Positions 33,965 through 42,712 of a stretch of 64,000 nt of DNA are shown here, piece after piece; positions within the stretch are counted from its first letter, which is position 1; the number at the start of each line of letters is the position of its first letter. Source of the stretch: Mesorhizobium caraganae. GTDB lineage: Bacteria; Pseudomonadota; Alphaproteobacteria; Rhizobiales; Rhizobiaceae. The stretch is taken from positions 1-64,000 of the forward strand of contig NZ_JAFCGY010000021.1 in the NCBI RefSeq assembly GCF_016836705.1, written 5' to 3'. The notes beneath the pieces were generated by a model. The model saw only the letters and a list, made by a program, of their open reading frames with translations. It ran no database searches and had not been told where the DNA came from. A program made the translations under genes and the position numbers.

Positions 33965-35179
33965 TCAGGATCGGCTGAATGAAAACAGCTTCGCGTCCGC
34001 ATCTTCTACGCCGCCGATCGCCGAGGCGACGATCTCCGAAGCGATCTGCGAGAAGGTGATGCCGTTGCCGCCATAACCCATCACGGCATGGATGCGCGGA
34101 TGCCGGGGCAGGGCGCCGATACAGGGCATGCCGGTGCTGGTTGTCCCGAACGAACCGGTCCACGCGAATTCGGGCCTCACGTCGAGCCGCGGCAGCAAAC
34201 GATGCAGCTTCTTCGCCAGACGTTTCGCCTTGTCGGCGATCAACTCATCGCGGCGTGCCTCGTCGGTGAAGTCCTCGTCCTCGCCGCCGCAGATGACGCG
34301 GCCATCTTCCGTCGCGCGCAGGTATAGGTATGGCTCCGACGCCTCCCAGATCAACACAGAGCCCGGCCATATGTTTTTCGGTTGCGGCGCCGTGGCGATC
34401 GCCCAGGTCGACACGACGCTGTGCGCGGTCTTCGGGATGGCGTCGGTCAGTTCGTAGCCGGTGGCCAGCACCAGATGCCGCGCGGTGATCGTCGGGCCAC
34501 CGCTGGTGGCGACGACGACCTGATCGCTTCTGTCCTCGATCGCCGTCGCCTGTACAGGCGCATAGAAACGCGCCTTGCGCTGCAGGGCTTTCAGCAGCAG
34601 GCCGGCAGTCAGTTTGCGCGGGTCGAGCGCGAGATTGCCGTGGCTAAGAATAGCGCCGGCACGGTCGATGCCGAAGCTGTCGGTGAGTGCCTTGCGGGTG
34701 AGGTAGCTTGCGCCGATGCCGACCTGCCGGCGCGCCTCCGCCTCGTCGCGCAGTGCAGAGGGGTCGAGCACATCGCCGGCGAGATAGAGTGCGGAAGATG
34801 GTGTCAGGTTGCAGTCGATGCCGAGTTCGGCGATCCGGCCGCTAAGGTTGGACACCGCAAGGCGTGAGCGCCGCCATGCCTGTCCGGCATCGGCCTTGCC
34901 GACCATTGCCGAAAGTTTCGTCAGCGGCTGATCGAGTTCGAACTGCACCAGAGCCGTCGTCGCCGCGGTCGATCCCTGCAAGGGTCCGCGCCTGTCGATG
35001 CAGATCACCGAACGACCGGCGGCAGTCAGCGTTTCGGCGGCCATGGCGCCGCTGATCCCCATGCCGACGATCAACACGTCGGTCTTGACATCGCGGGTCA
35101 GTCTTTCGGTCGGCACCGATGGAGCCCGATAGGCAAACCAGACCGGCCGGCCGCTGCGCAGGTCGAGTTTGCGTGCCAC
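33965..35179 (-). CDS. FAD-dependent oxidoreductase, DAO/glycine-oxidase family
   Basis: The protein is about 404 aa from the GTG at 35179, which has GGAGA 5 nt upstream; an adjacent TTG is the alternative. After a 30-aa lead, the FAD dinucleotide motif VLIVGMGISGAMAAE is followed by STAATTALVQFELDQPL, the substrate domain, and a C-terminal GYGGNGITFSQIAS that closes the FAD site. No Rieske domain follows, unlike some relatives. The DAO superfamily oxidises amines and amino acids; the substrate here is unknown. It is not in an evident operon. Confidence 0.85.
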   Translation of the reverse strand: MARKLDLRSGRPVWFAYRAPSVPTERLTRDVKTDVLIVGMGISGAMAAETLTAAGRSVICIDRRGPLQGSTAATTALVQFELDQPLTKLSAMVGKADAGQAWRRSRLAVSNLSGRIAELGIDCNLTPSSALYLAGDVLDPSALRDEAEARRQVGIGASYLTRKALTDSFGIDRAGAILSHGNLALDPRKLTAGLLLKALQRKARFYAPVQATAIEDRSDQVVVATSGGPTITARHLVLATGYELTDAIPKTAHSVVSTWAIATAPQPKNIWPGSVLIWEASEPYLYLRATEDGRVICGGEDEDFTDEARRDELIADKAKRLAKKLHRLLPRLDVRPEFAWTGSFGTTSTGMPCIGALPRHPRIHAVMGYGGNGITFSQIASEIVASAIGGVEDADAKLFSFSRS

Positions 35180-35273
35180 CAATGTCTCCAGGCGCCGGCA
35201 ATGTCTTCAGCTGCTAACCAATGTCTTCAAACGAAGAGCGGCCGCCGAAGTCCGGCGGCCGCTGTCGGCGACG

Positions 35274-35438
35274 CTATATTCGCCCGAGAACAACCAGAAT
35301 GATGACGATGAGCAGCACCAGCCCGAGGCCGCCGCCGCCATAGTAACCGGTGCCGTAAAACGGTCCGCCGCCGAGGCCGCTGAAGCCGCCGAGCAACGCG
35401 ATGATGAGGATGATAATAAGAATGGTACCCAGGCCCAT
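35274..35438 (-). CDS. DUF3309 small membrane peptide
   Basis: The peptide has 54 aa from the ATG at 35438, preceded by AAGGAGACGGC. It starts MGLGTILIIILIIALLGG, continues with a Gly/Tyr-rich turn (FYGTGYYGGGG) and ends with LGLVLLIVIILVVLGRI. Two hydrophobic helices around a Gly-rich loop and the terminal LLGRI match the DUF3309 family of alphaproteobacteria. The function is unknown. A longer upstream frame to 35549 lacks family similarity. The following 258 nt up to the ABC gene contain nothing else I can support. Confidence 0.85.
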   Translation of the reverse strand: MGLGTILIIILIIALLGGFSGLGGGPFYGTGYYGGGGLGLVLLIVIILVVLGRI

Positions 35439-35696
35439 ATGCCGTCTCCTTGAGCTGCCGCGCCATTCACGCCGCGCGGCTCGAAGACAGAAACTCGCGG
35501 CAGGCCATCCTGTTCCAATGCCTTTGCAACCCTTGCGCGCCAAGGGCAAGCGCAGCCGGAGTGATACGGTCTCTTTTGACGGCTAAGAAAAGCAGGAATC
35601 CTGCCTGTTGGCTTCGGAGGGACTCGGCGTTTGATAGAATCGCTGACCCGCTCTGCCCCGCTTGCCGCGAGTTTCCGTGGGCTCAACAGGCCACCT

Positions 35697-37586
35697 TCAC
35701 GTCGCCTTGCCGGCCGGCGCGCCTAAGTCTTCCTCGGCAATATCGTCGAACGAGGCGTAGTTCATGTTGTAAAGCCGCGCGTAGAGACCTTTCGCCGCCA
35801 TCAGCTGGTCGTGGTTGCCGCTTTCGACGATCTCGCCATTCTGCAGCACGATGATGCGGTCGGCGCCGCGGATGGTGGCCAGCCTGTGCGCGATGACCAG
35901 CCCGGTGCGGCCTTCCAGCAGCGTGAGCAGCGCCTTCTGGATCAGCATTTCCGTGTAGGAATCGATGCTCGCCGTCGCCTCGTCCAGCACCAGGATCTTA
36001 GCGTCGGCGACCAGCGCCCGCGCAAAGCTGATCAGCTGGCGCTGGCCGAGCGAGAGGTTGCCGCCGCGTTGTTCGAGCTCGGTGTCATAGCCATTGGGCA
36101 GATGCTCGATGAAATCGTGCGCACCGACAGCCCGCGCCGCTCGCACCACCTCTTCGCGGGTTGCTGATGTCTTGTGATAGCGGATGTTTTCCAGCACCGT
36201 TCCTGAAAATAGGAATGGCTCCTGCAGCACCATGGCCACCTGGTCGCCGAGCGAATCCTGCGTGACGTCGCGGACATCGTGGCCGCCGACCAGCACCTCG
36301 CCCGACCAGACATCGTAGAAACGGTGCACCAGCGCCATGCAGCTCGACTTGCCCGATCCGGTCGGCCCGACCAGGGCCACGGTCTCGCCTGGATTGACTC
36401 GGAACGAGACATTTTTGAGCACCGGCTGGTTCTGCCGGTAGCCGAAGGTGACGTTCCTGAACTCGACCGAGCCGTCCATGTCGCGCGTCAGCGCCACCGC
36501 GCCTTGCCTGTCGCTGACGTCGACCGGCACGTCGAGCACTTCGGAGATGCGCTGGCCCGAAGCCATGGCGCGCTGCATGACCGAGTACTGCATGGTGAGC
36601 GAGCGGATCGGGTCGAAGAAGCGCTGGATGTAGAACAGGAACGCCACCATGACGCCGATGTCGAGGCTGTGCGACAGCACCATCGAACCGCCTATGACGA
36701 TGACGGTCGCCATGGCTATGCCGGTCAGCGTGTCGACGATCGGCACCATCACCTGCGCATATTTCGCCGAGGTCAAATGCGTCCTCAGATTGGCCAGCAC
36801 TTTCTCGTCATAGAGGTCGAAATTGACGTGCTGGCGCTCCAGGCTCTGCACCGTGCGCACGCCATGGATGCCTTCGGCGAGCGCGCCATTGGCGATCGAA
36901 TTGGTCTCGTGCGCGGCCATGAAGGCGACCTTGGCGCGCGGCAGCCAGAACAGGCGTACGACAAACAGCGCCGGCATGGTCGACAGCGTCAAAAGCCCGA
37001 GCCGGAAATCGAGCCACAACAGAACGGTGACGATGCCGAACAAGAGCACGATGTCGCCCACCGACATCACGGAGGTCTCGAGGAACTCCTGCATGGAATT
37101 GACGTCGCCCTGCAGGCGTGACATCAGCCGGCCCACTTCGGTCTTGTCCATGAAGCTCAGCGAGACGCGCTGCAGATGGCTGAACATGGCGCGGCGCAGG
37201 TCCGACAGCACATTCTCGGCCACCTTGCCGACGACGCTTTCCTGCACATAGCTGGCGGCATAGTTGATCAGGATGATCAGTGCGAAGGCGCCGATCGCCC
37301 AGTTCATCACCGAGCGGTCGGCCTTGCCTGCCGCCATGCCGTGGTCGATGGCGTAGCGAATGACCAGCGGGATCGCCAGCTGCGTCAGCGTGAACACCAG
37401 CACCGCTGCGACCGAGATGAAGATCCTGCCCTGATAAGGCTTCACGAAGCTCCAGATGCGGCGCACGATCCGCGGATCGTAGACCTTGCCGAAGACCTCT
37501 TCTTCGTCGCGATGCGAGCCGACGACGGCCTTGGTCGGCCGGCGGCTGGTGTCTTCCTTCTCGTCGTCGTTCTGTGTCGACATCAT
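35697..37586 (-). CDS. ABC exporter half-transporter B (heterodimer subunit with the catalytic Glu)
   Basis: The protein has 629 aa: six membrane helices (residues about 50-340), then an ATPase domain. Walker A is GPTGSGKSS. The Walker B glutamate is intact (Glu536 in VLDEATASID), but the signature is non-canonical, LSLGQRQ instead of LSGGQ. This is the complement of the partner encoded just upstream, which has LSGGQ but lacks the Glu. The ATG overlaps the partner stop by 4 nt. The pair matches MdlAB/TM287-288/BmrCD-type heterodimeric multidrug or lipid exporters. Confidence 0.92.
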   Translation of the reverse strand: MMSTQNDDEKEDTSRRPTKAVVGSHRDEEEVFGKVYDPRIVRRIWSFVKPYQGRIFISVAAVLVFTLTQLAIPLVIRYAIDHGMAAGKADRSVMNWAIGAFALIILINYAASYVQESVVGKVAENVLSDLRRAMFSHLQRVSLSFMDKTEVGRLMSRLQGDVNSMQEFLETSVMSVGDIVLLFGIVTVLLWLDFRLGLLTLSTMPALFVVRLFWLPRAKVAFMAAHETNSIANGALAEGIHGVRTVQSLERQHVNFDLYDEKVLANLRTHLTSAKYAQVMVPIVDTLTGIAMATVIVIGGSMVLSHSLDIGVMVAFLFYIQRFFDPIRSLTMQYSVMQRAMASGQRISEVLDVPVDVSDRQGAVALTRDMDGSVEFRNVTFGYRQNQPVLKNVSFRVNPGETVALVGPTGSGKSSCMALVHRFYDVWSGEVLVGGHDVRDVTQDSLGDQVAMVLQEPFLFSGTVLENIRYHKTSATREEVVRAARAVGAHDFIEHLPNGYDTELEQRGGNLSLGQRQLISFARALVADAKILVLDEATASIDSYTEMLIQKALLTLLEGRTGLVIAHRLATIRGADRIIVLQNGEIVESGNHDQLMAAKGLYARLYNMNYASFDDIAEEDLGAPAGKAT

Positions 37587-39445
37587 GCGGCTCCCACGGC
37601 GACAGGGAGGTCGTCCTCCGGCCGCAGCTGCAGGTCGTAGAGCGCGCGATAGCGTCCGCCCAGCGCCAGCAATTCCTGATGGGTGCCGCGCTCGGCGATG
37701 CGGCCGTTCTCGATGAACAGGATCTGGTCGGCATGCATCAGCGAGCTCAGCCGGTGCGAAATGATCAGCGTCACGCGGTCCTTGGCGAAGCGTTTCATCG
37801 CCGTGCGGATCCGCTGCTCGGTGCCGGCGTCGACGGCCGCGGTGGAATCGTCGAAGACCAGCACCGAAGGTCTGAGCATCAGGGTGCGGGCAATGGTCAG
37901 GCGCTGCCGCTGGCCGCCGGAAAGCGAGGCGCCGCGCTCGCCCACGACCGTGGTGTAGCCGGCGGGAAGCCCGATAATGTAGTTGTGCAGCTGGGCGTAC
38001 TCGGCGGCCTGCCCGATGCGGGTCTCGCGCGCCCAGGGATTGCCATAGGCGATGTTGTTCTCGATCGAGGTGGTGAACAGGAAGGCGTCCTGCTGCACGA
38101 CGCCGACCGCCTTGCGTAGCGATTGCAGCGTCACGGCGCGGATATCCTGCCCGTCAATGGTGATCGCGCCCGACGTCACGTCATAGAAACGCGGGATCAG
38201 ATGCGCGATGGTCGACTTGCCGCTGCCTGGCGGGCCGACGATGCCGACCGTCTCGCCGGACCTGGCCTCGAACGAGATGGCCGACAGCGCCGGCCGGCCG
38301 CCTGTGCCCGCATAGCGGAAGCCGACATTGTCGAAGCGCAGCACGCCGTCAGTGACGACGAGGTCCTTGGCGCCAGGCGCATCCTCGATGTCGAGTTCGG
38401 CGTCGAGCAGCTCGAACAGCCTGGTGCCGCAGGTCGAGGCGCGGGCAAACGAATTGACCATCAGGCCGAGCTGGCGCACCGGCATCTGCAGGATGGTCAT
38501 GAAGGTGAGGAACTGGGCCAGCGTGCCGACGCTGACCTCGCCGGCGATCACCTTCTGGCCGCCGAACCACAACACCAGCCCCATGGCCGCCAGGAAGGAG
38601 AAATTCATGGCGCTGGTGTTGGAGACGCGAATGTCGACGCGCTCATTGGCAAGCTCCAATGCCGACCGCTTTGCGCGGTCGAACTTTTCCAACTCATGCC
38701 GCTGCGCGGCGAAGGCGCGGACGACGCGGATGCCGCCGAGATTCTCGTCCATCACCCGGCTCAGCACCGACAGCCGCTCCTGCAGCGTCAGCCAGGTGCT
38801 GCGCAGCCTGAGCTGGGTGACCGAGGAGCGCCAGGCCACGAACGGCACGAAGCTCAGGCTGAGCAGCCCAAGTTCGAGATCGGCGCTGATCAGGAGGTGG
38901 GAGCCGACGCCGATCAACACGCCGAGCAGCACGACGCGCAGTATGCCGGTGGAAAAGAACATGCGCACGCCGTCGAGGTCGAGCAGGCCGAGCGTGATCA
39001 GATCGCCGGTATGCACCCTGTCATGGAAGTTGAAGCTCAGCCGCTGGATCTTCTCGTAGAAGGCCAGGCGCAATTCATAGCCGGTGCGGTGGCCGACGGC
39101 CTCGCCATAATAGTTCTGCGCCATGGTGAAGAGGCCGCGCAATATGCTGACGACGAGCAGCGTGAGCGCCGTCGTCCACAGCGCCTGCTCCGCCGCCGCA
39201 CCGCCGCTCGCGGCCATCACGCCTTGCGCCTGGTCGATGGCGCGACCGAGCAGGCGCGGGATGAACAGCTGCAGCGTTGCGGCGATGAAGGTCGAGACGA
39301 TGGTGATCGCCACCTGCCAGGGATGGCGCAGCGTCATGCGCACGATGCGCAGCAGCGTGCTGAGGCCCTTGCCCCAGGAGGCCTCCGCCACATGGGCAAA
39401 CGATTTGCCGCGCTTCGCCGCGCCGCTGGCTGCATCCGTATTCAA
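37583..39445 (-). CDS. ABC exporter half-transporter A (heterodimer subunit with degenerate Walker B)
   Basis: The protein is about 620 aa with an apparent TTG start at 39445, which is not certain. Six membrane helices are followed by an ATPase domain with Walker A GPPGSGKST and canonical signature LSGGQRQRLTIAR. In Walker B, VLVFDDSTAAVD, Asp533 replaces the catalytic glutamate. This is the hallmark of the degenerate site in heterodimeric type IV exporters: its own ATP site should bind but barely hydrolyse ATP, while its signature serves the active site of the partner. It is translationally coupled to the downstream half-transporter by an ATGA overlap. The substrate is unknown. Confidence 0.9.
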   Translation of the reverse strand: MNTDAASGAAKRGKSFAHVAEASWGKGLSTLLRIVRMTLRHPWQVAITIVSTFIAATLQLFIPRLLGRAIDQAQGVMAASGGAAAEQALWTTALTLLVVSILRGLFTMAQNYYGEAVGHRTGYELRLAFYEKIQRLSFNFHDRVHTGDLITLGLLDLDGVRMFFSTGILRVVLLGVLIGVGSHLLISADLELGLLSLSFVPFVAWRSSVTQLRLRSTWLTLQERLSVLSRVMDENLGGIRVVRAFAAQRHELEKFDRAKRSALELANERVDIRVSNTSAMNFSFLAAMGLVLWFGGQKVIAGEVSVGTLAQFLTFMTILQMPVRQLGLMVNSFARASTCGTRLFELLDAELDIEDAPGAKDLVVTDGVLRFDNVGFRYAGTGGRPALSAISFEARSGETVGIVGPPGSGKSTIAHLIPRFYDVTSGAITIDGQDIRAVTLQSLRKAVGVVQQDAFLFTTSIENNIAYGNPWARETRIGQAAEYAQLHNYIIGLPAGYTTVVGERGASLSGGQRQRLTIARTLMLRPSVLVFDDSTAAVDAGTEQRIRTAMKRFAKDRVTLIISHRLSSLMHADQILFIENGRIAERGTHQELLALGGRYRALYDLQLRPEDDLPVAVGAA

Positions 39446-39657
39446 GGAAAAATATCCAGCCCGATCCGGACATTAGCCCGGACGAATGAAAGCAGACTCA
39501 GTTTCAGATGCTGGGATGGTACGCCTCCATTTTGGCCGTTCAAGGGCCAATGACGGCATCGCACTGTGCCTGTAGGGTGGCGCATGACCATATGAGCTGA
39601 CGCTAAGATTACAGGTTTGGTGGCTTATGGCGCATTACGGGGCATTGTTCCGCACGA

Positions 39658-40431
39658 TCAGCCCGCCATCCAGCCGCCATCCACCATCAGATTGATGCCG
39701 GTGACATAGCTTGCCATGTCGCTGGCGAGGTACAGCGCGGCTCCCGCCACATCATTCGGGGTGCCGAGCCGCGGCCAGGGCGTGCGGCTGCGTGAATAGG
39801 CGAGCGCATCGGGATCGTTGGCGACACCCGGCTTGCCGGTGATGATCTTGCCGGGCGCAATGGCGTTGCAGACGATCAAATCATCGGCGTGGTCGACGGC
39901 GATCTGCCGCGTCATCTGCACGATGCCACCCTTGCTCACCGAATAGGGAAAATCGCCGGGGCAGGCGACCATGCCGTGCTGCGAGGAAATGTTGATGATG
40001 CGGCCGCGAACCTCGTTCACCGGCGCCTGGGTCAGCATCTGCATGACGGCGCGCTTGGAGCTGTAGAAGAACCCCGTCAGATTGACGCTGATCACGCGGT
40101 TCCATTGCTCCGGCGTGGTCTCGACTAGGTTGGTGCTGGTGTAGATGGCCGCATTGTTGACCATTACGTCGAGCCGTCCGAAACGCTCGGCCGTCGCGCC
40201 GACCAGCGCATCGACCGCGTTCCAATCCGAAATGTCGGTCGCGACATGCATCGCCGTCCCGCCAGTCGACTGGATCAGATCGGCGGTGCTCTGGCCGCCT
40301 TCGATCGGCAATTCGGCGGTATCGGCAATGACGACGGCAGCGCCTTCGGCCGCGAATTTCAGCGCGATGGCGCGGCCGATGCCGGAGCTTCCTCCGGTGA
40401 CGATCGCAACCTTGTCCTTGAGCAGGGCCAT
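39658..40431 (-). CDS. SDR-family oxidoreductase
   Basis: The protein has 257 aa, a classical short-chain dehydrogenase. VTGGSSGIGRAIA binds the cofactor, the Asp after beta-2 (VIADTAEL) suggests NAD preference, and NNAAIY, catalytic Ser in NISSQHG and PYSVSKGG (Tyr/Lys) follow, with VDGGW at the end. It is the last gene of the leftward operon that starts with the MFS gene at 45768, 9 nt after the amidohydrolase. A role oxidising or reducing a catabolic intermediate is inferred. Confidence 0.9.
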   Translation of the reverse strand: MALLKDKVAIVTGGSSGIGRAIALKFAAEGAAVVIADTAELPIEGGQSTADLIQSTGGTAMHVATDISDWNAVDALVGATAERFGRLDVMVNNAAIYTSTNLVETTPEQWNRVISVNLTGFFYSSKRAVMQMLTQAPVNEVRGRIINISSQHGMVACPGDFPYSVSKGGIVQMTRQIAVDHADDLIVCNAIAPGKIITGKPGVANDPDALAYSRSRTPWPRLGTPNDVAGAALYLASDMASYVTGINLMVDGGWMAG

Positions 40432-40440
40432 CTCTTCTCC

Positions 40441-41775
40441 TCAATGTTCCCGGCGCACGACCTTGCCTTGCCCCGGACCGGTCAGCACCTGATCGCGCAC
40501 GATCTGTCGCCCGCGCAGAAACACATTGGTCAGCCGCGCCTTGACGCTCCAGCCGTCGAACGGCGTGTAGGCCGCGCGGGAAACCTGTTCGGCGTCCGAG
40601 ATTGAACTGGACTGGCGTGGGTCGACGATCAGCAGGTCGGCGTCATAGCCGGTAGCGATGCGTCCCTTGCGCCGGCCGAGCCCGAAACGCTCGGCCGGAT
40701 TGCGTGCGCACATCCGCACCACATCGGGGTACGTGATCAGCCCCTCATCGACGAGCTTCAGCATCACCTGCAGCAGCGTCTGCAGCCCCGGCATGCCGCC
40801 GGGGATATCGGCGAAAGCAGCGTAAGCGGCGGCCTTTTCGGCCGGCGCATGCGGTGCGTGGTCGGTGGCGACGATGTCGATCAGCCCACCCTTCAGCGCA
40901 GCGCGCAAGGCCTCGACATCCTGACGCGACCGTAGCGGTGGCGACCCCTTCAGCCTGGCGCCTTGCGTTTCGTAGTCGTCGGCGGTGAAGAACAGGTTCT
41001 GCGGCGTGGTCTCGACACTGGCATCGGCCCTGTCGCGCAGCCGGCTCCACGCCTCGACGCCCGGTTCTGAATTGATCTGCCGGACATGGATATGCGCGCC
41101 GGTCGCGGCGGCGGCAAGCACGGCGCGCGCAACGCCGCCGGCTTCCGCCAGCGGTGGCCGACTGTCGAGAAAGGCCGCGATGGTCCCCGTCTTGTTGCGC
41201 TCATTGGCGCCGGTCAGCATCGATTGATCGCCCGGCGAAATGCCGATCAGCGTGTCGGCGTGGCCGAAATGTCTGAGTGCCTCGGCAACCATGTCGAAAT
41301 TGCGAAACAGGAAGGCCTCCGGCACATCGGAGGTGAACAATTCGAACGACACCGGTGCGAGCGCGAGCAGGCCGGCAATGCGCGACAGATCGCGGCTGAC
41401 CACGGCCTGGAAGCCGACATCGACATGGAGACGGCCTGTCGCCGTCGCCATCTTGTCGGCGAGCTGTTCGGCGCTGGCCGTCCATGGCTCGTCGGTCGGC
41501 ATGTCGAGCACCGTCGTGACGCCACCAAGTGCCGCCGCATGGGTGCCCGAGGAAAAATCCTCCTTGTGCGTGAGGCCAGGCTCGCGCAGATGCGCATGCG
41601 CGTCGACCAGGCCGGGCAGGAGCAGGCAGCCCGAGGCATCCACTACCGTCGCGGCTTCAGCCGTTCCACCGGGTGTGATCAGCGCCGCGATGCGGCCGCC
41701 GGCAATGCCGACATCGCGCCGTTCCTGCCTCTCGGCGTTGACGACGGTCGCACCCCTGATCAGCGTCTCGAACAT
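40441..41775 (-). CDS. Dihydroorotase/allantoinase-like amidohydrolase with substituted metal-bridging lysine
   Basis: The protein has 444 aa from the ATG at 41775, 2 nt after the previous stop; a longer frame to 42003 overlaps that gene and is rejected. HxH metal ligands lie at His60/His62 in DAHAHLREPG, later ligands in HIHVRQI and the Asp in VATDHAPH. The position normally held by the carboxylated, metal-bridging lysine reads SFELFTSD, so Glu145 replaces Lys. This points to a one-metal or altered centre. Together with the PuuE-like neighbour it suggests cleavage of a cyclic amide or ureide. I would not name it allantoinase or dihydroorotase without assay. Confidence 0.82.
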   Translation of the reverse strand: MFETLIRGATVVNAERQERRDVGIAGGRIAALITPGGTAEAATVVDASGCLLLPGLVDAHAHLREPGLTHKEDFSSGTHAAALGGVTTVLDMPTDEPWTASAEQLADKMATATGRLHVDVGFQAVVSRDLSRIAGLLALAPVSFELFTSDVPEAFLFRNFDMVAEALRHFGHADTLIGISPGDQSMLTGANERNKTGTIAAFLDSRPPLAEAGGVARAVLAAAATGAHIHVRQINSEPGVEAWSRLRDRADASVETTPQNLFFTADDYETQGARLKGSPPLRSRQDVEALRAALKGGLIDIVATDHAPHAPAEKAAAYAAFADIPGGMPGLQTLLQVMLKLVDEGLITYPDVVRMCARNPAERFGLGRRKGRIATGYDADLLIVDPRQSSSISDAEQVSRAAYTPFDGWSVKARLTNVFLRGRQIVRDQVLTGPGQGKVVRREH

Positions 41776-41777
41776 AC

Positions 41778-42701
41778 TCAGCCGTGCCGCTCGAAGCCAG
41801 CATGGTTCTCCAGCCAGAACCGGGCAATGTCCTCGCGCCGCATGAAGGCGGCCGCCGGCTTCTGCTTTACATGCTCGATCACCTCGCGCAGCCCCGAGGC
41901 ACGGTTGGGTTGGCCCATCCAGCGCGCATGAATGCCGATCGTCAGCATGCGGCCGCCGGTCTCGTCGGCTTCGTCGAGCATGTAGTCGATGGCCGAGCGG
42001 CAATCCTGCGCGAAGTCGCGCGGATTGCTGTAACCCGGCGCGACGAGATAGCGGCTGTCGTTCAGTGTCTTGGAATAGGGCACGACCAGGATCTCGGTGC
42101 CTTGATGGTCGAGGAAATACGGCAGATCGTCATTGCAGGGATCAGAGTGGTAGAGAAACCCGCCTTCGCGCACCAACAGATCGCGCGTGTTGACGCTCGG
42201 CAGCGAGCGGCAGTTCCAGCCCAGCGGACGCCTGCCCATCAGCCTCTCGTAGAGCGCAATCGCCTCGTGCAGCTGGCGCTCTTCCTCGCTGCGCTCCATC
42301 GTCGTGTAGTCGATCCAGCGTAGCCCATGGCCGAGCAGGTCGTGACCGCGCGCGTTCATCCATTCGGCGACCGCCGGGTTGCGCTCCAGCGCAACCGCGC
42401 AGGCGGAGACGGTGATCGGGATGTCATAGCGGTCGAACAGCCGCGCCAGCCGCCAGACACCGGCCCGGCTGCCATATTCGAAATGCGTCTCGGTGCCGAG
42501 GTCGCGCACCGGCGGGCTCGAGACGAGATTATACTCGCCCCAATTGTCGTTGCGGCCGTCCTCGAGCCAGGAATATTCCGAGCCTTCTTCGTAGTTGAGC
42601 ACCAGATTGATGGCGAGTTTGACGCCGCCGGGCCATTTCACGAAGGGCGGATGCGGGCCGTAGCCGACGAAGTCGCGCGGTTGCTGAAAATCGGTCGGCA
42701 T
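41778..42701 (-). CDS. PuuE-like polysaccharide deacetylase family protein (putative cyclic amidase)
   Basis: The protein has 307 aa from the ATG at 42701, preceded by GAGGAG. It follows the PuuE allantoinase pattern: GYGPHPPFVKWPGGVKLAI, LVLNYEEGSEYS, EYGSRAGVWRLARLFD, LLGHGLRWIDY, GWNCRSLPSVNTRDL and FLYHSDPCNDDLPYFL. The fold is that of NodB-like deacetylases, but this subfamily acts on cyclic ureides or related amides rather than polysaccharides. It sits between an epimerase gene (11 nt) and the dihydroorotase-like gene (2 nt). The substrate is inferred, not shown. Confidence 0.85.
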   Translation of the reverse strand: MPTDFQQPRDFVGYGPHPPFVKWPGGVKLAINLVLNYEEGSEYSWLEDGRNDNWGEYNLVSSPPVRDLGTETHFEYGSRAGVWRLARLFDRYDIPITVSACAVALERNPAVAEWMNARGHDLLGHGLRWIDYTTMERSEEERQLHEAIALYERLMGRRPLGWNCRSLPSVNTRDLLVREGGFLYHSDPCNDDLPYFLDHQGTEILVVPYSKTLNDSRYLVAPGYSNPRDFAQDCRSAIDYMLDEADETGGRMLTIGIHARWMGQPNRASGLREVIEHVKQKPAAAFMRREDIARFWLENHAGFERHG

Positions 42702-42712
42702 CGCTTTGCTCC

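Noticed and set aside
41776-42003. N-terminal extension of the amidohydrolase to 42003
   Set aside because: The added residues are an out-of-frame reading of the preceding deacetylase gene; the ATG at 41775 gives the family-like MFETLIRGATVV start.
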